Shown: one piece after another, positions 42,655 through 49,875 of the stretch
How positions within the stretch are numbered: position 1 is the first letter of the stretch
How the letters are laid out: each line of letters begins with the position of its first letter
NCBI GenBank assembly: GCA_036871055.1
Contig: CP141893.1
Span: 992,001 to 1,056,000, forward strand
Length of the DNA stretch: 64,000 nt
From: Bisbaumannia sp015645095
GTDB lineage: Bacteria > Pseudomonadota > Gammaproteobacteria > Pseudomonadales > Halomonadaceae
Reading direction: 5' to 3'
The notes under the pieces: model-generated
What the model was told of the DNA's origin: nothing
What the model saw: only the letters and a program-made list of their open reading frames with translations
Database searches by the model: none
Position numbers and translations under genes: made by a program

Positions 42655-43653
42655 ATGCCCGCCGAGACCCCCGTCTGCCAACTGCTCGAACGCCAGGAGC
42701 AGGACCACCGCCACTGGCTCTGGGTGGCCCCGCCCCGGGACGCCTGGCTCACCCCGCGAGACGCCGCCCTGCTCAGTGGCGATGCGGCCCAGTCGACCGA
42801 CTGGCGCGCCCGGGGTGGCGTGGTCCATGACCCCTTCTCGACCGCCCCCCTGGGCGAGGTGCCGGGGGCGGTGCTGTTCTGGCCCAAGAGCCATGCCCTG
42901 GGGGAATGGTGGCTGCTGTCGCTCTGCCAGCGCCTGCCCGAGGGCACCCCCCTGTGGCTGGTGGGGGAGAACAACGGCGGCATCAAGCGGGTGCTCAAGG
43001 TGCTGGCGGCCCTGGGGCTGGGCTGTCGCAAGCGCGACAGCGCCCGGCGCTGCAGCCTCTTCGAGACCCGGGTGGGGCGGGTGGCTCTCGACCCGGCCCT
43101 GGCCTGGCAGACCCTCGAGGCCGAGGGGCTGACCCTGCATAGCCATCCGGGGGTCTTCGGTCATGGCAAGCTGGACGACGGCACCCGGCTGCTGCTGGAG
43201 ACCCTGGCGCTGCGCCTGCCCGAGGGCCCCTTGCGCGTCCTGGACATGGGCTGCGGCGACGGCATCCTGGCCTGCTGGCTGGCCCGCCGCGGAGCCAGGG
43301 TCAGTGCCACCGATATCAACGCCTTCGCGGTGGAGGCGACCCGGCGCAGCCTGGCCGCCAACGACCTGGTCGGGGAGGTGGTGGCCGGGGACGTCTATTC
43401 GGGGCTTCCCGAGGGGGCATGCTTCGAGCGCATCATCAGCAACCCGCCCTTCCACCAGGAGCGGGCCATCGACTATGGGCCGGCGGGGCGGCTGATTCGC
43501 GAGGCGCCGGAGCATCTCACGCCCGGGGGCGAGCTGTGGCTGGTGGCCAATGCCTTCCTGCCCTATCCCGACCTGCTGGAGGCCAGCTTCGGCGGCTTCG
43601 AGATCCTCGCCGACGACCGCCGTTTCCAGGTCTATCGGGCCATCAAACGCTGA
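42655..43653 (+). CDS. rsmC: 16S rRNA (guanine-1207-N2) methyltransferase RsmC
   Basis: Methylates G1207 of 16S rRNA. The protein has the double-domain layout of RsmC: a degenerate N-terminal methyltransferase-like half and an active C-terminal half with LDMGCGDGILACWLA and the catalytic NPPFH motif (IISNPPFHQERAIDYG). ATG 42655 is used; GTG 42646 would overlap the cmoM stop. 332 residues, close to E. coli (343). It ends the conserved backbone before the insertion-sequence cluster. Confidence 0.9.
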   Translation: MPAETPVCQLLERQEQDHRHWLWVAPPRDAWLTPRDAALLSGDAAQSTDWRARGGVVHDPFSTAPLGEVPGAVLFWPKSHALGEWWLLSLCQRLPEGTPLWLVGENNGGIKRVLKVLAALGLGCRKRDSARRCSLFETRVGRVALDPALAWQTLEAEGLTLHSHPGVFGHGKLDDGTRLLLETLALRLPEGPLRVLDMGCGDGILACWLARRGARVSATDINAFAVEATRRSLAANDLVGEVVAGDVYSGLPEGACFERIISNPPFHQERAIDYGPAGRLIREAPEHLTPGGELWLVANAFLPYPDLLEASFGGFEILADDRRFQVYRAIKR

Positions 43654-43747
43654 TTAACGGCAACGGTTCCCGGTAGGTATTTCCCAGCCTGGGAGGGGCA
43701 AGGTTGGTTTCGGCACGGTATGCAGTAGAGCGTGGTGGTGTCCGTTC

Positions 43748-43789
43748 GTGCCCCCTGCCCAATGGCAGGGGGCGTTGGACAGGGGGCAC
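43748..43789 (+). terminator. Two alternative hairpins after rsmC
   Basis: GTGCCCCCTG (43748-43757) can pair with CAGGGGGCAC (43780-43789), or GCCCCCTGCC (43750-43759) with GGCAGGGGGC (43764-43773). The structures exclude each other. They lie 2-3 bases before the CTAG at which the IS5 copy inserted. Confidence 0.6.
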
Positions 43790-43829
43790 GGCTAGATACC
43801 ATCTCTCCTGACCGGCCACAAACATCCCA

Positions 43830-44807
43830 TCAGGCGGTTTGTGGCCGATATTCGGTTTGGGTCTTGAGGACACCATAGGCGATGTGGATCAGCTTCCGCA
43901 TCGCCGCCCCCAGGGCCGCCATCTTGCTCTTGCCATTTCCTGTTAGCCGCTGGTAAAGCGCTGAGATATCCGGATTTCGCCTCAGCCCGACGACGGCTGC
44001 CATGTATAGGCTCTGACGCAGTTTCGGATTACCGGCTTTCGACAAGCGGGGCCGGCCCCGTACGGAACTACCCGATTCCCAACTGACGGGCACGAGCCCC
44101 GCAAACGCCGCGGCCTGACGGGCGCTCTTGAAAACACGGCTACGCAGCATCGTCAACAGTCGGAGAGATACCGCAGGGCCAACGCCGGGAATCGTTTGCA
44201 GCAAGGCACGATCCTGCTTCAAGCCAGGGTGCTGATCGAGGTGGTCATCGACCTCCTGCTGGAGACGATCCCGCTCACGCGTCAATGCCAGCAGGATGTC
44301 ATCAATTGAGCGGAGGATATCGGTTGCCATGGCGAACTCGGCTTTCTCGCGCCGGTTTCGCTCACGCTGAATGTCCTTGTCCAGGGCATCGAGTCTCGCT
44401 GCCAGCGCCTTGAGCTTGCGCACTTCCTCGGGCTCTGGCTGCCAGGCTTCGGGGCGTTGAGTCGCACCATACCGTGCCAGTACCACACTGTCCTTCTTGT
44501 CCGTTTTGCCACGTACCCCCAGGCTACGGGAGAAATCGCGCACCTGCGCCGGGTTGAGGACATAAACCTGGATGCCGGCAGCATGCAGCCAATACGCGAG
44601 CGTTTCGTGATAGATACCGGTGGCTTCCATCAACACATGAAACTGATCCTGTGGCTCCCCGGTCTGGTGTTCGAGCCATTCAAGCAAGCGAGGAAAGTCC
44701 TGCCGACGATTGGGGAACACCCGAGTCTTGACCTTGCCGCTCGCCACGTCGCGCAGCCAGGCGCAGTCGATCTTCTGCTTGCTGACGTCGATACCGATTA
44801 CTGCCAT
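43830..44807 (-). CDS. IS110-family transposase (DEDD), copy 1
   Basis: RuvC-like N-terminal domain with acidic residues in IGIDVSKQK, LMEATGIYHE and GKTDKKDSVVLARYG (the DEDD set), and a C-terminal Transposase_20 domain with LLQTIPGVGPAVSLRLLTML and the Ser-containing AGLVPVSWESGSSVRGRPRLSK. ATG 44807 (MAVIGIDV) is the conventional start, although the frame is open to 44870. 325 residues, apparently intact. Works with a leader-encoded bridge RNA in this family. Confidence 0.93.
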   Translation of the reverse strand: MAVIGIDVSKQKIDCAWLRDVASGKVKTRVFPNRRQDFPRLLEWLEHQTGEPQDQFHVLMEATGIYHETLAYWLHAAGIQVYVLNPAQVRDFSRSLGVRGKTDKKDSVVLARYGATQRPEAWQPEPEEVRKLKALAARLDALDKDIQRERNRREKAEFAMATDILRSIDDILLALTRERDRLQQEVDDHLDQHPGLKQDRALLQTIPGVGPAVSLRLLTMLRSRVFKSARQAAAFAGLVPVSWESGSSVRGRPRLSKAGNPKLRQSLYMAAVVGLRRNPDISALYQRLTGNGKSKMAALGAAMRKLIHIAYGVLKTQTEYRPQTA

Positions 44808-44849
44808 GCTCTCGTCGCCTTTCCTTGTTCGTGCAGCCTCACTCCGGGT

Positions 44850-45000
44850 GGGGAGGGGCTTGGATACCATTCAAGCTATCGAGATAGAGGGCATCAGGGG
44901 GCATAATCTAGGTCCCAGGCTGTTGCGCCTCAGGCTCTGTGGATACTCACCCTGATGCCAAGGCCTGCTGGTAGCTAATCAACAAGCCCGGAGAGACACA
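44850..45000 (-). ncRNA. Candidate bridge RNA of IS110 copy 1
   Basis: Minus-strand leader of the transposase. A 10-bp perfect stem (GGCATCAGGG 44890-44899, CCCTGATGCC 44950-44959) encloses a large loop that holds ACAGAGCCT (complement of 44932-44940), identical to the IS5 end plus core at this insertion, and CCTAG (complement of 44908-44912), complementary to the other side of the target. A second hairpin (44858-44876) displays ATGGTATC in its loop, identical to the element's own end plus core. This is the target-loop and donor-loop organisation described for IS110 bridge RNAs. Ends are approximate. Confidence 0.65.
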
Positions 45001-45505
45001 AGGCTCTGTCCGAAAAGTCTGCACGTAGGCAACGATCTATGCACGCCAGGCATACCATGGCCCTGAAGCTGCTGGCCAACTTGTCATATCGCGTGCAGAC
45101 GCGGCGCAGCTCCTTGATCCAGCCGAAACAGCGCTCGATGATGTTTCGCTCTCGATAGCGGGGCTTATCAAAGCCCCTCGGTGCCCCTGGCCGCGGCTTT
45201 CGCTTCATCTTGCGCCGGGCAATGATCGGCTTCATGCGGTGCCGGTCACAGTAGCGGCGCAACGAGTCACTATCATAGCCCTTGTCTGCCACGATGAAGC
45301 GGCAGCGCTTGCGTGGCCTGCCTTTGATCCCAGGCAGGTGAACGCGCTCCATGGTGGGAATAAAGTACTGAGTATCCGAGTCCTGCCCGGCCGACAGTGT
45401 GAAGGTCAGTGGCCAACCATGCCGGTCACAGACCAGGTGAATCTTGGTCGTCAGGCCACCCCGGCTGCGGCCCAGGGCATGGTCTACGGGGTCTTGGCGC
45501 CCCCC
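44975..45505 (-). CDS. IS5 transposase second frame (orfB), copy a
   Basis: Read after a -1 shift on the A5G tract at 45505-45510. It carries the second Asp of the DDE triad in VADKGYDSDSLRRYCDRH and the Glu in YRERNIIERCFGWIKELRR. Because IS110 has separated the element from its CTAG duplication, the frame runs past the IS5 end and stops inside IS110, adding LCLSGLVD to the C-terminus compared with copy b. Catalytic residues remain intact. Confidence 0.8.
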   Translation of the reverse strand, partial: GGRQDPVDHALGRSRGGLTTKIHLVCDRHGWPLTFTLSAGQDSDTQYFIPTMERVHLPGIKGRPRKRCRFIVADKGYDSDSLRRYCDRHRMKPIIARRKMKRKPRPGAPRGFDKPRYRERNIIERCFGWIKELRRVCTRYDKLASSFRAMVCLACIDRCLRADFSDRALCLSGLVD

Positions 45506-45912
45506 TTTTTGCCGCCTCCAGAGGCGGCCCGGGTGGCGCGGATCGACGTCGAATCGATCATCCAGGTGTCCAGATCCATCAGGCCATCCTCTCGCAAGCG
45601 GAGATGGAGACGTGCCAGGACGGCCTCGAAGGTGCCGTCATCGCGCCACTGGCGGAAGCGATCATAGACGGTTTTCCACGGGCCATAGCGCTCGGGTAGA
45701 TCGCGCCACTTGGCACCCGAGCACAGGATCCAGAAGATGCCATTCAACACCTGGCGGTCATCGCGGCGTGGTCGCCCTGTCTGCTGCGGCGGCGAGACGA
45801 TGTCCTCGATAAGGACCCAGCCGTTGTCGGAGATCTCGTAGCGTCCTGCCATGGGTCACCTATGCTGCTTCGGCATAGGTGACATTAGCAAATTCGAGTT
45901 TTCGGACAAAGC
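45003..45912 (-). mobile_element. IS5-family (IS427-like) element, copy a (910 bp)
   Basis: Terminal inverted repeats GCTCTGTCCGAAAA at 45003 and, inverted, TTTTCGGACAAAGC ending at 45912. The target duplication is CTAG: one copy at 45913-45916, the other at 43792-43795, displaced by the IS110 insertion. Same length as copy b; it differs by scattered substitutions. Confidence 0.88.
45484..45852 (-). CDS. IS5 transposase first frame (orfA), copy a
   Basis: 122 codons beginning MAGRYEISDNGWVLIEDI, with the DUF4096-type N-terminal domain (GRPRRDDRQVLNGIFWILCSGAKWRDLP) and the first catalytic Asp in TWMIDSTSIRATRAASGGG. It ends soon after AAAAAGGGGGG, the likely -1 slippage site that makes the full transposase. 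A hairpin of 11 bp lies immediately before the start codon. Confidence 0.85.
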   Translation of the reverse strand: MAGRYEISDNGWVLIEDIVSPPQQTGRPRRDDRQVLNGIFWILCSGAKWRDLPERYGPWKTVYDRFRQWRDDGTFEAVLARLHLRLREDGLMDLDTWMIDSTSIRATRAASGGGKKGGAKTP

Positions 45913-45919
45913 CTAGTTA

Positions 45920-46609
45920 TCAGGGGGCAGCGTGTGATAGTTGATAGCCGAGTCGATAGATCGTGGATAACCTATATGCGTACCTGCCATCGAGGAAAAG
46001 TTTTTTCCTGAGTCGATAAACATGACTGTCGAGGGTGCGTGTGACCACCCTGTCGCTAGGCAAACCCCATATGGAGTCAAGAATAAAGTTTCTTGATAAT
46101 GCCTTGTTGACGTTTTGAAAGAAAATGGCGGCTAAAAGCGCTTCCTTGTTGGATAGTAAGCGAGGTGAGGTGTCGATGTAGATGGTGTTGCAGTTGAGAT
46201 CCAGTTTATAGGGGGGGAATGCCAAGGGGGGAAGGTCCGACAGGTCTTGGCTTGATCTTATGAGAATGGCGCGTATCCTTGCCAGGAATTCATTGTTGCT
46301 GGCTGATTCATGTATGAAGTCATCGGCGCCGATGGAAATGGCCGTGACAGCAGTGGTCGAATTGGTATCTCTGATGACAGCTAAAATAGGAAAGCTGGTA
46401 TTGTGTATTGTTTTCAACGACTTGAGCTGGCTAAGGTCGTCGCTAGTGTAGATGACGACTAGTTTTATTCGATGGCTTCGAGAAAATCGCTGCAGCCCCC
46501 CGAAGCTGGAAAAAATCCTTGCTTTTATTCCCCACGAATTCAAAAGCGAGAAGGCAGTTTTGTGAAATGAAGGCGTGTAAGCCTCCGAGGTTAGGATGGC
46601 GATTGTCAT
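45920..46609 (-). CDS. OmpR-type winged-helix regulator with degenerate receiver (paralogue 1)
   Basis: 229 residues. The C-terminal Trans_reg_C domain is clear: LLSNKEALLAAIFFQNVNKALSRNFILDSIWG, then TRTLDSHVYRLRKKLFLDGRYAYRLSTIYRLGYQL. The N-terminal half has receiver-like strands, but the expected phosphoacceptor is replaced (LVVIYTSDD) and the conserved Lys-Pro after GADD is missing (GADDFIHESAS), so control by ordinary phosphorylation is unlikely. AT-richer than the backbone. A homologue lies at 50745-51587; together they flank the IS insertions upstream of the adhesin operon. Confidence 0.85.
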   Translation of the reverse strand: MTIAILTSEAYTPSFHKTAFSLLNSWGIKARIFSSFGGLQRFSRSHRIKLVVIYTSDDLSQLKSLKTIHNTSFPILAVIRDTNSTTAVTAISIGADDFIHESASNNEFLARIRAILIRSSQDLSDLPPLAFPPYKLDLNCNTIYIDTSPRLLSNKEALLAAIFFQNVNKALSRNFILDSIWGLPSDRVVTRTLDSHVYRLRKKLFLDGRYAYRLSTIYRLGYQLSHAAP

Positions 46610-46872
46610 AATGTCCCTACCTCTTTTTCATGATGTTATTATACGAAGTAATGTTTGATGATACGTTGGTAGTGTAATGGATTTTTAGTGTTTGGCTAGC
46701 CGTGATGCAGGTCTGCCAGCGCATGATCAATGTTAAACCATTCCTATGGATGTTTCAAATTGTTACAGATATTTTCTGTTAGGTTTTTTAGGTATCTTAT
46801 AGTAACATGATCTGGATCAAAAAATCAGATAAAAATAAGCGTCGTTCTTCGTGGTGAGTGCTGTAAATTTAT
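46610..46872. other. AT-rich leader of regulator 1
   Basis: A 263-base AT-rich stretch with no gene, probably the promoter region of the regulator. Its right edge (AAATTTAT) is the target duplication of the ISL3 element. Confidence 0.5.
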
Positions 46873-48204
46873 GGGTCATCATCTATTTCAGTGGGTTGGG
46901 TGTCATTTCCAGCCCGCCGAAATGAAACAGGATCGCCGTCTTGAAGCGCGCTTTGCTGCGGTATCCCTTGGCTCTGACTCTCAGTCCCCGGATCTTGCCG
47001 TTCAGCGCCTCGGCCAGCCCGTTGGAAGCTCTCAGCCGCATGGCGTTGAGAATGCCCCAGAGTTTCTCTTCTACTTGCTCGGCAACGGTCACCATCGGGC
47101 GAATATCAGAGGCCTTGGTCAGCCGTATCCACTCTTGCCAAGCGGCCCGGGCACCTCGACCCGATTACCCTTCCAGATCTTCCGAGCCTTTTCCTTGAGG
47201 TAACACGCGATCGTGGTGTTCGAGAACTGGCTCGACAGCCAACTGAGCGTGGCACGCTCTCGCTCATCAAGCCGGTCTCGGCGCTTCAGCCAGGCGTAGC
47301 GCGATTGGTGGGCCACCCGTCGCAGTGAAGCGTCCACCGAGTGGAGTTCGGACTTACGTGTCGCGTTGAGCGCCTCGCTCAGCGTCTGGGCAATATGAAA
47401 GTGGTCGAAGGCAATCTTGCGGTGGGCCTTCTCGACATGCGCGAACGTGGCCTTGCGATAGGCACGGCTCATGTCCATGGAAACGGACTCGATACTGGTG
47501 CGTTGTGTTTCCGTGAGTGCCAGATAGCACCGCGACAGACTGTCGGCAGATTTGCCATCCTCGACGATAATCACCTGCCCCTGGTGATTGGAGAGAACTG
47601 TGACGTAGTCGTGACCCTTACGGAACGCGGTCTCATCCACCGACAGAAAGCGCACATCCGGCGATGTCCTCGCGGCCAGGCCGCGTTTGACCGCCCGTTT
47701 CATGATGCCGTCAATGGCGGTCCATCTCAGCTGCAATTGTCGACTGACGGCCTGGATCGACGCCTCCTTCAGCCATTGAATCACGAAGGCCTCAAAGAGT
47801 GCGGTGTAGCGGCTGTTGCCTTCTGCCCAAGATACCTGGATCGTCAGGCAGCCGTGTTCTGGACAGCAGACACGAGGCACATCCGCTACCACCTTGGTCT
47901 GGAATTGGCAGGTGTCGAGATGTCGCCACTGGCGGCGTCGCTTGTCGTATCGCGGGGCAAGTTGACCACACTGAGGGCAGTACAGGCGGGCAGAGGGATC
48001 GCAGGCGACCTGCACTTCGACCAGACCACTGCTCTCGTCCAGGTCCACGTTGCTGACGAACCACGGTGTGGAGAGGCCGAGAATGCGTTCGTATAGCTGG
48101 TTCTGGTGCATGGTCTCCCCATCGCCGCGTAATCATCACAGGGGCTATGGTGAAAGAAGTGAGGGTCAGATGGAACCAGCACCCACTACATTAGATGATG
48201 ACCC
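46873..48204 (-). mobile_element. ISL3-family element (1,332 bp)
   Basis: Inverted ends start GGGTCATCATCTA on both sides (46873 onward and complement of bases ending at 48204), with further partial matching inside. The flanks AAATTTAT (46865-46872) and AAATTTTA(T) (48205-) resemble the 8-bp duplication of this family, with one base difference. Contains one frameshifted transposase gene. Confidence 0.85.
46883..48111 (-). pseudogene. ISL3-family transposase, frameshifted
   Basis: The first frame (48111 to 47119) encodes 330 residues: the zinc-finger region YCPQCGQ...CCPEHGC, helix-turn-helix, and DDE-domain segments (VRFLSVDETAFRKGHDYVTVLSN, SIESVSMDMSRAY, KIAFDHFHIAQTLSEALN). Around 47150-47158 the frame shifts: the correct continuation ARAAWQEWIRLTKASDIRP leads into the second frame (VTVAEQVEEKLWGILNAMRLRASNGLAEALNGKIRGLR...) ending at 46883, which contains the third acidic residue. 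Loss of one base explains it, so the transposase is probably inactive. Confidence 0.85.
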
Positions 48205-48273
48205 AAATTTTATACAGTAAGACGTTTGATTCTGCCTAGATACCATCTCTCCTGACCGGCCACAAACATCCCA

Positions 48274-49251
48274 TCAGGCGGTTTGTGGCCGATATTCGGT
48301 TTGGGTCTTGAGGACACCATAGGCGATGTGGATCAGCTTCCGCATCGCCGCCCCCAGGGCCGCCATCTTGCTCTTGCCATTTCCTGTTAGCCGCTGGTAA
48401 AGCGCTGAGATATCCGGATTTCGCCTCAGCCCGACGACGGCTGCCATGTATAGGCTCTGACGCAGTTTCGGATTACCGGCTTTCGACAAGCGGGGCCGGC
48501 CCCGTACGGAACTACCCGATTCCCAACTGACGGGCACGAGCCCCGCAAACGCCGCGGCCTGACGGGCGCTCTTGAAAACACGGCTACGCAGCATCGTCAA
48601 CAGTCGGAGAGATACCGCAGGGCCAACGCCGGGAATCGTTTGCAGCAAGGCACGATCCTGCTTCAAGCCAGGGTGCTGATCGAGGTGGTCATCGACCTCC
48701 TGCTGGAGACGATCCCGCTCACGCGTCAATGCCAGCAGGATGTCATCAATTGAGCGGAGGATATCGGTTGCCATGGCGAACTCGGCTTTCTCGCGCCGGT
48801 TTCGCTCACGCTGAATGTCCTTGTCCAGGGCATCGAGTCTCGCTGCCAGCGCCTTGAGCTTGCGCACTTCCTCGGGCTCTGGCTGCCAGGCTTCGGGGCG
48901 TTGAGTCGCACCATACCGTGCCAGTACCACACTGTCCTTCTTGTCCGTTTTGCCACGTACCCCCAGGCTACGGGAGAAATCGCGCACCTGCGCCGGGTTG
49001 AGGACATAAACCTGGATGCCGGCAGCATGCAGCCAATACGCGAGCGTTTCGTGATAGATACCGGTGGCTTCCATCAACACATGAAACTGATCCTGTGGCT
49101 CCCCGGTCTGGTGTTCGAGCCATTCAAGCAAGCGAGGAAAGTCCTGCCGACGATTGGGGAACACCCGAGTCTTGACCTTGCCGCTCGCCACGTCGCGCAG
49201 CCAGGCGCAGTCGATCTTCTGCTTGCTGACGTCGATACCGATTACTGCCAT
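48274..49251 (-). CDS. IS110-family transposase (DEDD), copy 2
   Basis: Same 325-residue protein as copy 1 from ATG 49251, with IGIDVSKQK, LMEATGIYHE, GKTDKKDSV and the Transposase_20 C-terminus. Apparently intact. It is transcribed away from the neighbouring IS5 copy b. Confidence 0.93.
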   Translation of the reverse strand: MAVIGIDVSKQKIDCAWLRDVASGKVKTRVFPNRRQDFPRLLEWLEHQTGEPQDQFHVLMEATGIYHETLAYWLHAAGIQVYVLNPAQVRDFSRSLGVRGKTDKKDSVVLARYGATQRPEAWQPEPEEVRKLKALAARLDALDKDIQRERNRREKAEFAMATDILRSIDDILLALTRERDRLQQEVDDHLDQHPGLKQDRALLQTIPGVGPAVSLRLLTMLRSRVFKSARQAAAFAGLVPVSWESGSSVRGRPRLSKAGNPKLRQSLYMAAVVGLRRNPDISALYQRLTGNGKSKMAALGAAMRKLIHIAYGVLKTQTEYRPQTA

Positions 49252-49293
49252 GCTCTCGTCGCCTTTCCCTGTTCGTGCAGCCTCACTCCGGGT

Positions 49294-49444
49294 GGGGAGG
49301 GGCTTGGATACCATTCAAGCTATCGAGATAGAGGGCATCAGGGGGCATAATCTAGGTCCCAGGCTGTTGCGCCTCAGGCTCTGTGGATACTCACCCTGAT
49401 GCCAAGGCCTGCTGGTAGCTAATCAACAAGCCCGGAGAGACACA
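49294..49444 (-). ncRNA. Candidate bridge RNA of IS110 copy 2
   Basis: Same leader as copy 1: stem 49334-49343 with 49394-49403; target-like segments at 49376-49384 (ACAGAGCCT on the RNA strand) and 49352-49356; donor-like segment at 49307-49314. The actual target here reads ACAAAGCCT, one mismatch from the guide. Confidence 0.6.
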
Positions 49445-49475
49445 AGGCTTTGTCCGAAAACTCGAATTTGCTAAT

Positions 49476-49504
49476 GTCACCTATGCTGAAGCAGCATAGG
49501 TGAC
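49476..49504 (+). promoter_or_regulatory. Hairpin directly before IS5 transposase start (copy b)
   Basis: A 13-bp perfect stem (GTCACCTATGCTG with CAGCATAGGTGAC, loop AAG) ends two bases before ATG 49507. In transcripts entering from outside it would sequester the start region, a known way for insertion sequences to limit transposase synthesis. Copy a has a shorter, 11-bp version. Confidence 0.6.
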
Positions 49505-49506
49505 CC

Positions 49507-49875
49507 ATGGCAGGACGCTACGAGATCTCCGACAACGGCTGGGCCCTTATCGAGGACATCGTCTCGCCGCCGCAGCGGACAGGGCGACCACGCCGCGATG
49601 ACCGCCAGGTGTTGAATGGCATCTTCTGGATCCTGTGCTCGGGTGCCAAGTGGCGCGATCTACCCGAGCGCTATGGCCCGTGGAAAACCGTCTATGATCG
49701 CTTCCGCCAGTGGCGCGATGACGGCACCTTCGAGGCCGTCCTGGCACGTCTCCAGCTTCGCTTGCGAGAGGATGGCCTGATGGATCTGGATACTTGGATG
49801 ATCGATTCGACATCGATCCGTGCCACCCGGGCCGCCTCTGGAGGCGGAAAAAAGGGGGGCGCCAAGAACCCGTAG
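49507..49875 (+). CDS. IS5 transposase first frame (orfA), copy b
   Basis: 122 codons, MAGRYEISDNGWALIEDI onward, with the same N-terminal domain and first catalytic Asp (TWMIDSTSIRATRAA) as copy a. The frame ends at TAG 49873-49875 shortly after A6G6 (49848-49859); GGA AAA AAG contains the canonical A-AAA-AAG heptamer for -1 slippage. Confidence 0.87.
   Translation: MAGRYEISDNGWALIEDIVSPPQRTGRPRRDDRQVLNGIFWILCSGAKWRDLPERYGPWKTVYDRFRQWRDDGTFEAVLARLQLRLREDGLMDLDTWMIDSTSIRATRAASGGGKKGGAKNP

Larger units (their letters stand above)
43796..45002 (-). mobile_element. IS110-family element, copy 1 (1,207 bp)
   Basis: Boundaries follow from comparison with copy 2 at 48240-49446: identity begins and ends precisely, and the flanks differ. 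The transposase is on the minus strand with only 34 bases downstream but about 195 bases of noncoding leader, the layout of the IS110 (not IS1111) subgroup. No terminal inverted repeats. A dinucleotide AG (CT in transposase sense) is shared by both junctions. It is inserted between CTAG (43792-43795) and the end of an IS5 copy. Confidence 0.88.
48240..49446 (-). mobile_element. IS110-family element, copy 2 (1,207 bp)
   Basis: Nearly identical to copy 1, offset by exactly 4,444 bases and in the same orientation; the one protein-level difference I saw is Arg to Gly before the conventional transposase start. It lies between CTAG (48236-48239) and the start of IS5 copy b at 49447. Confidence 0.9.
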
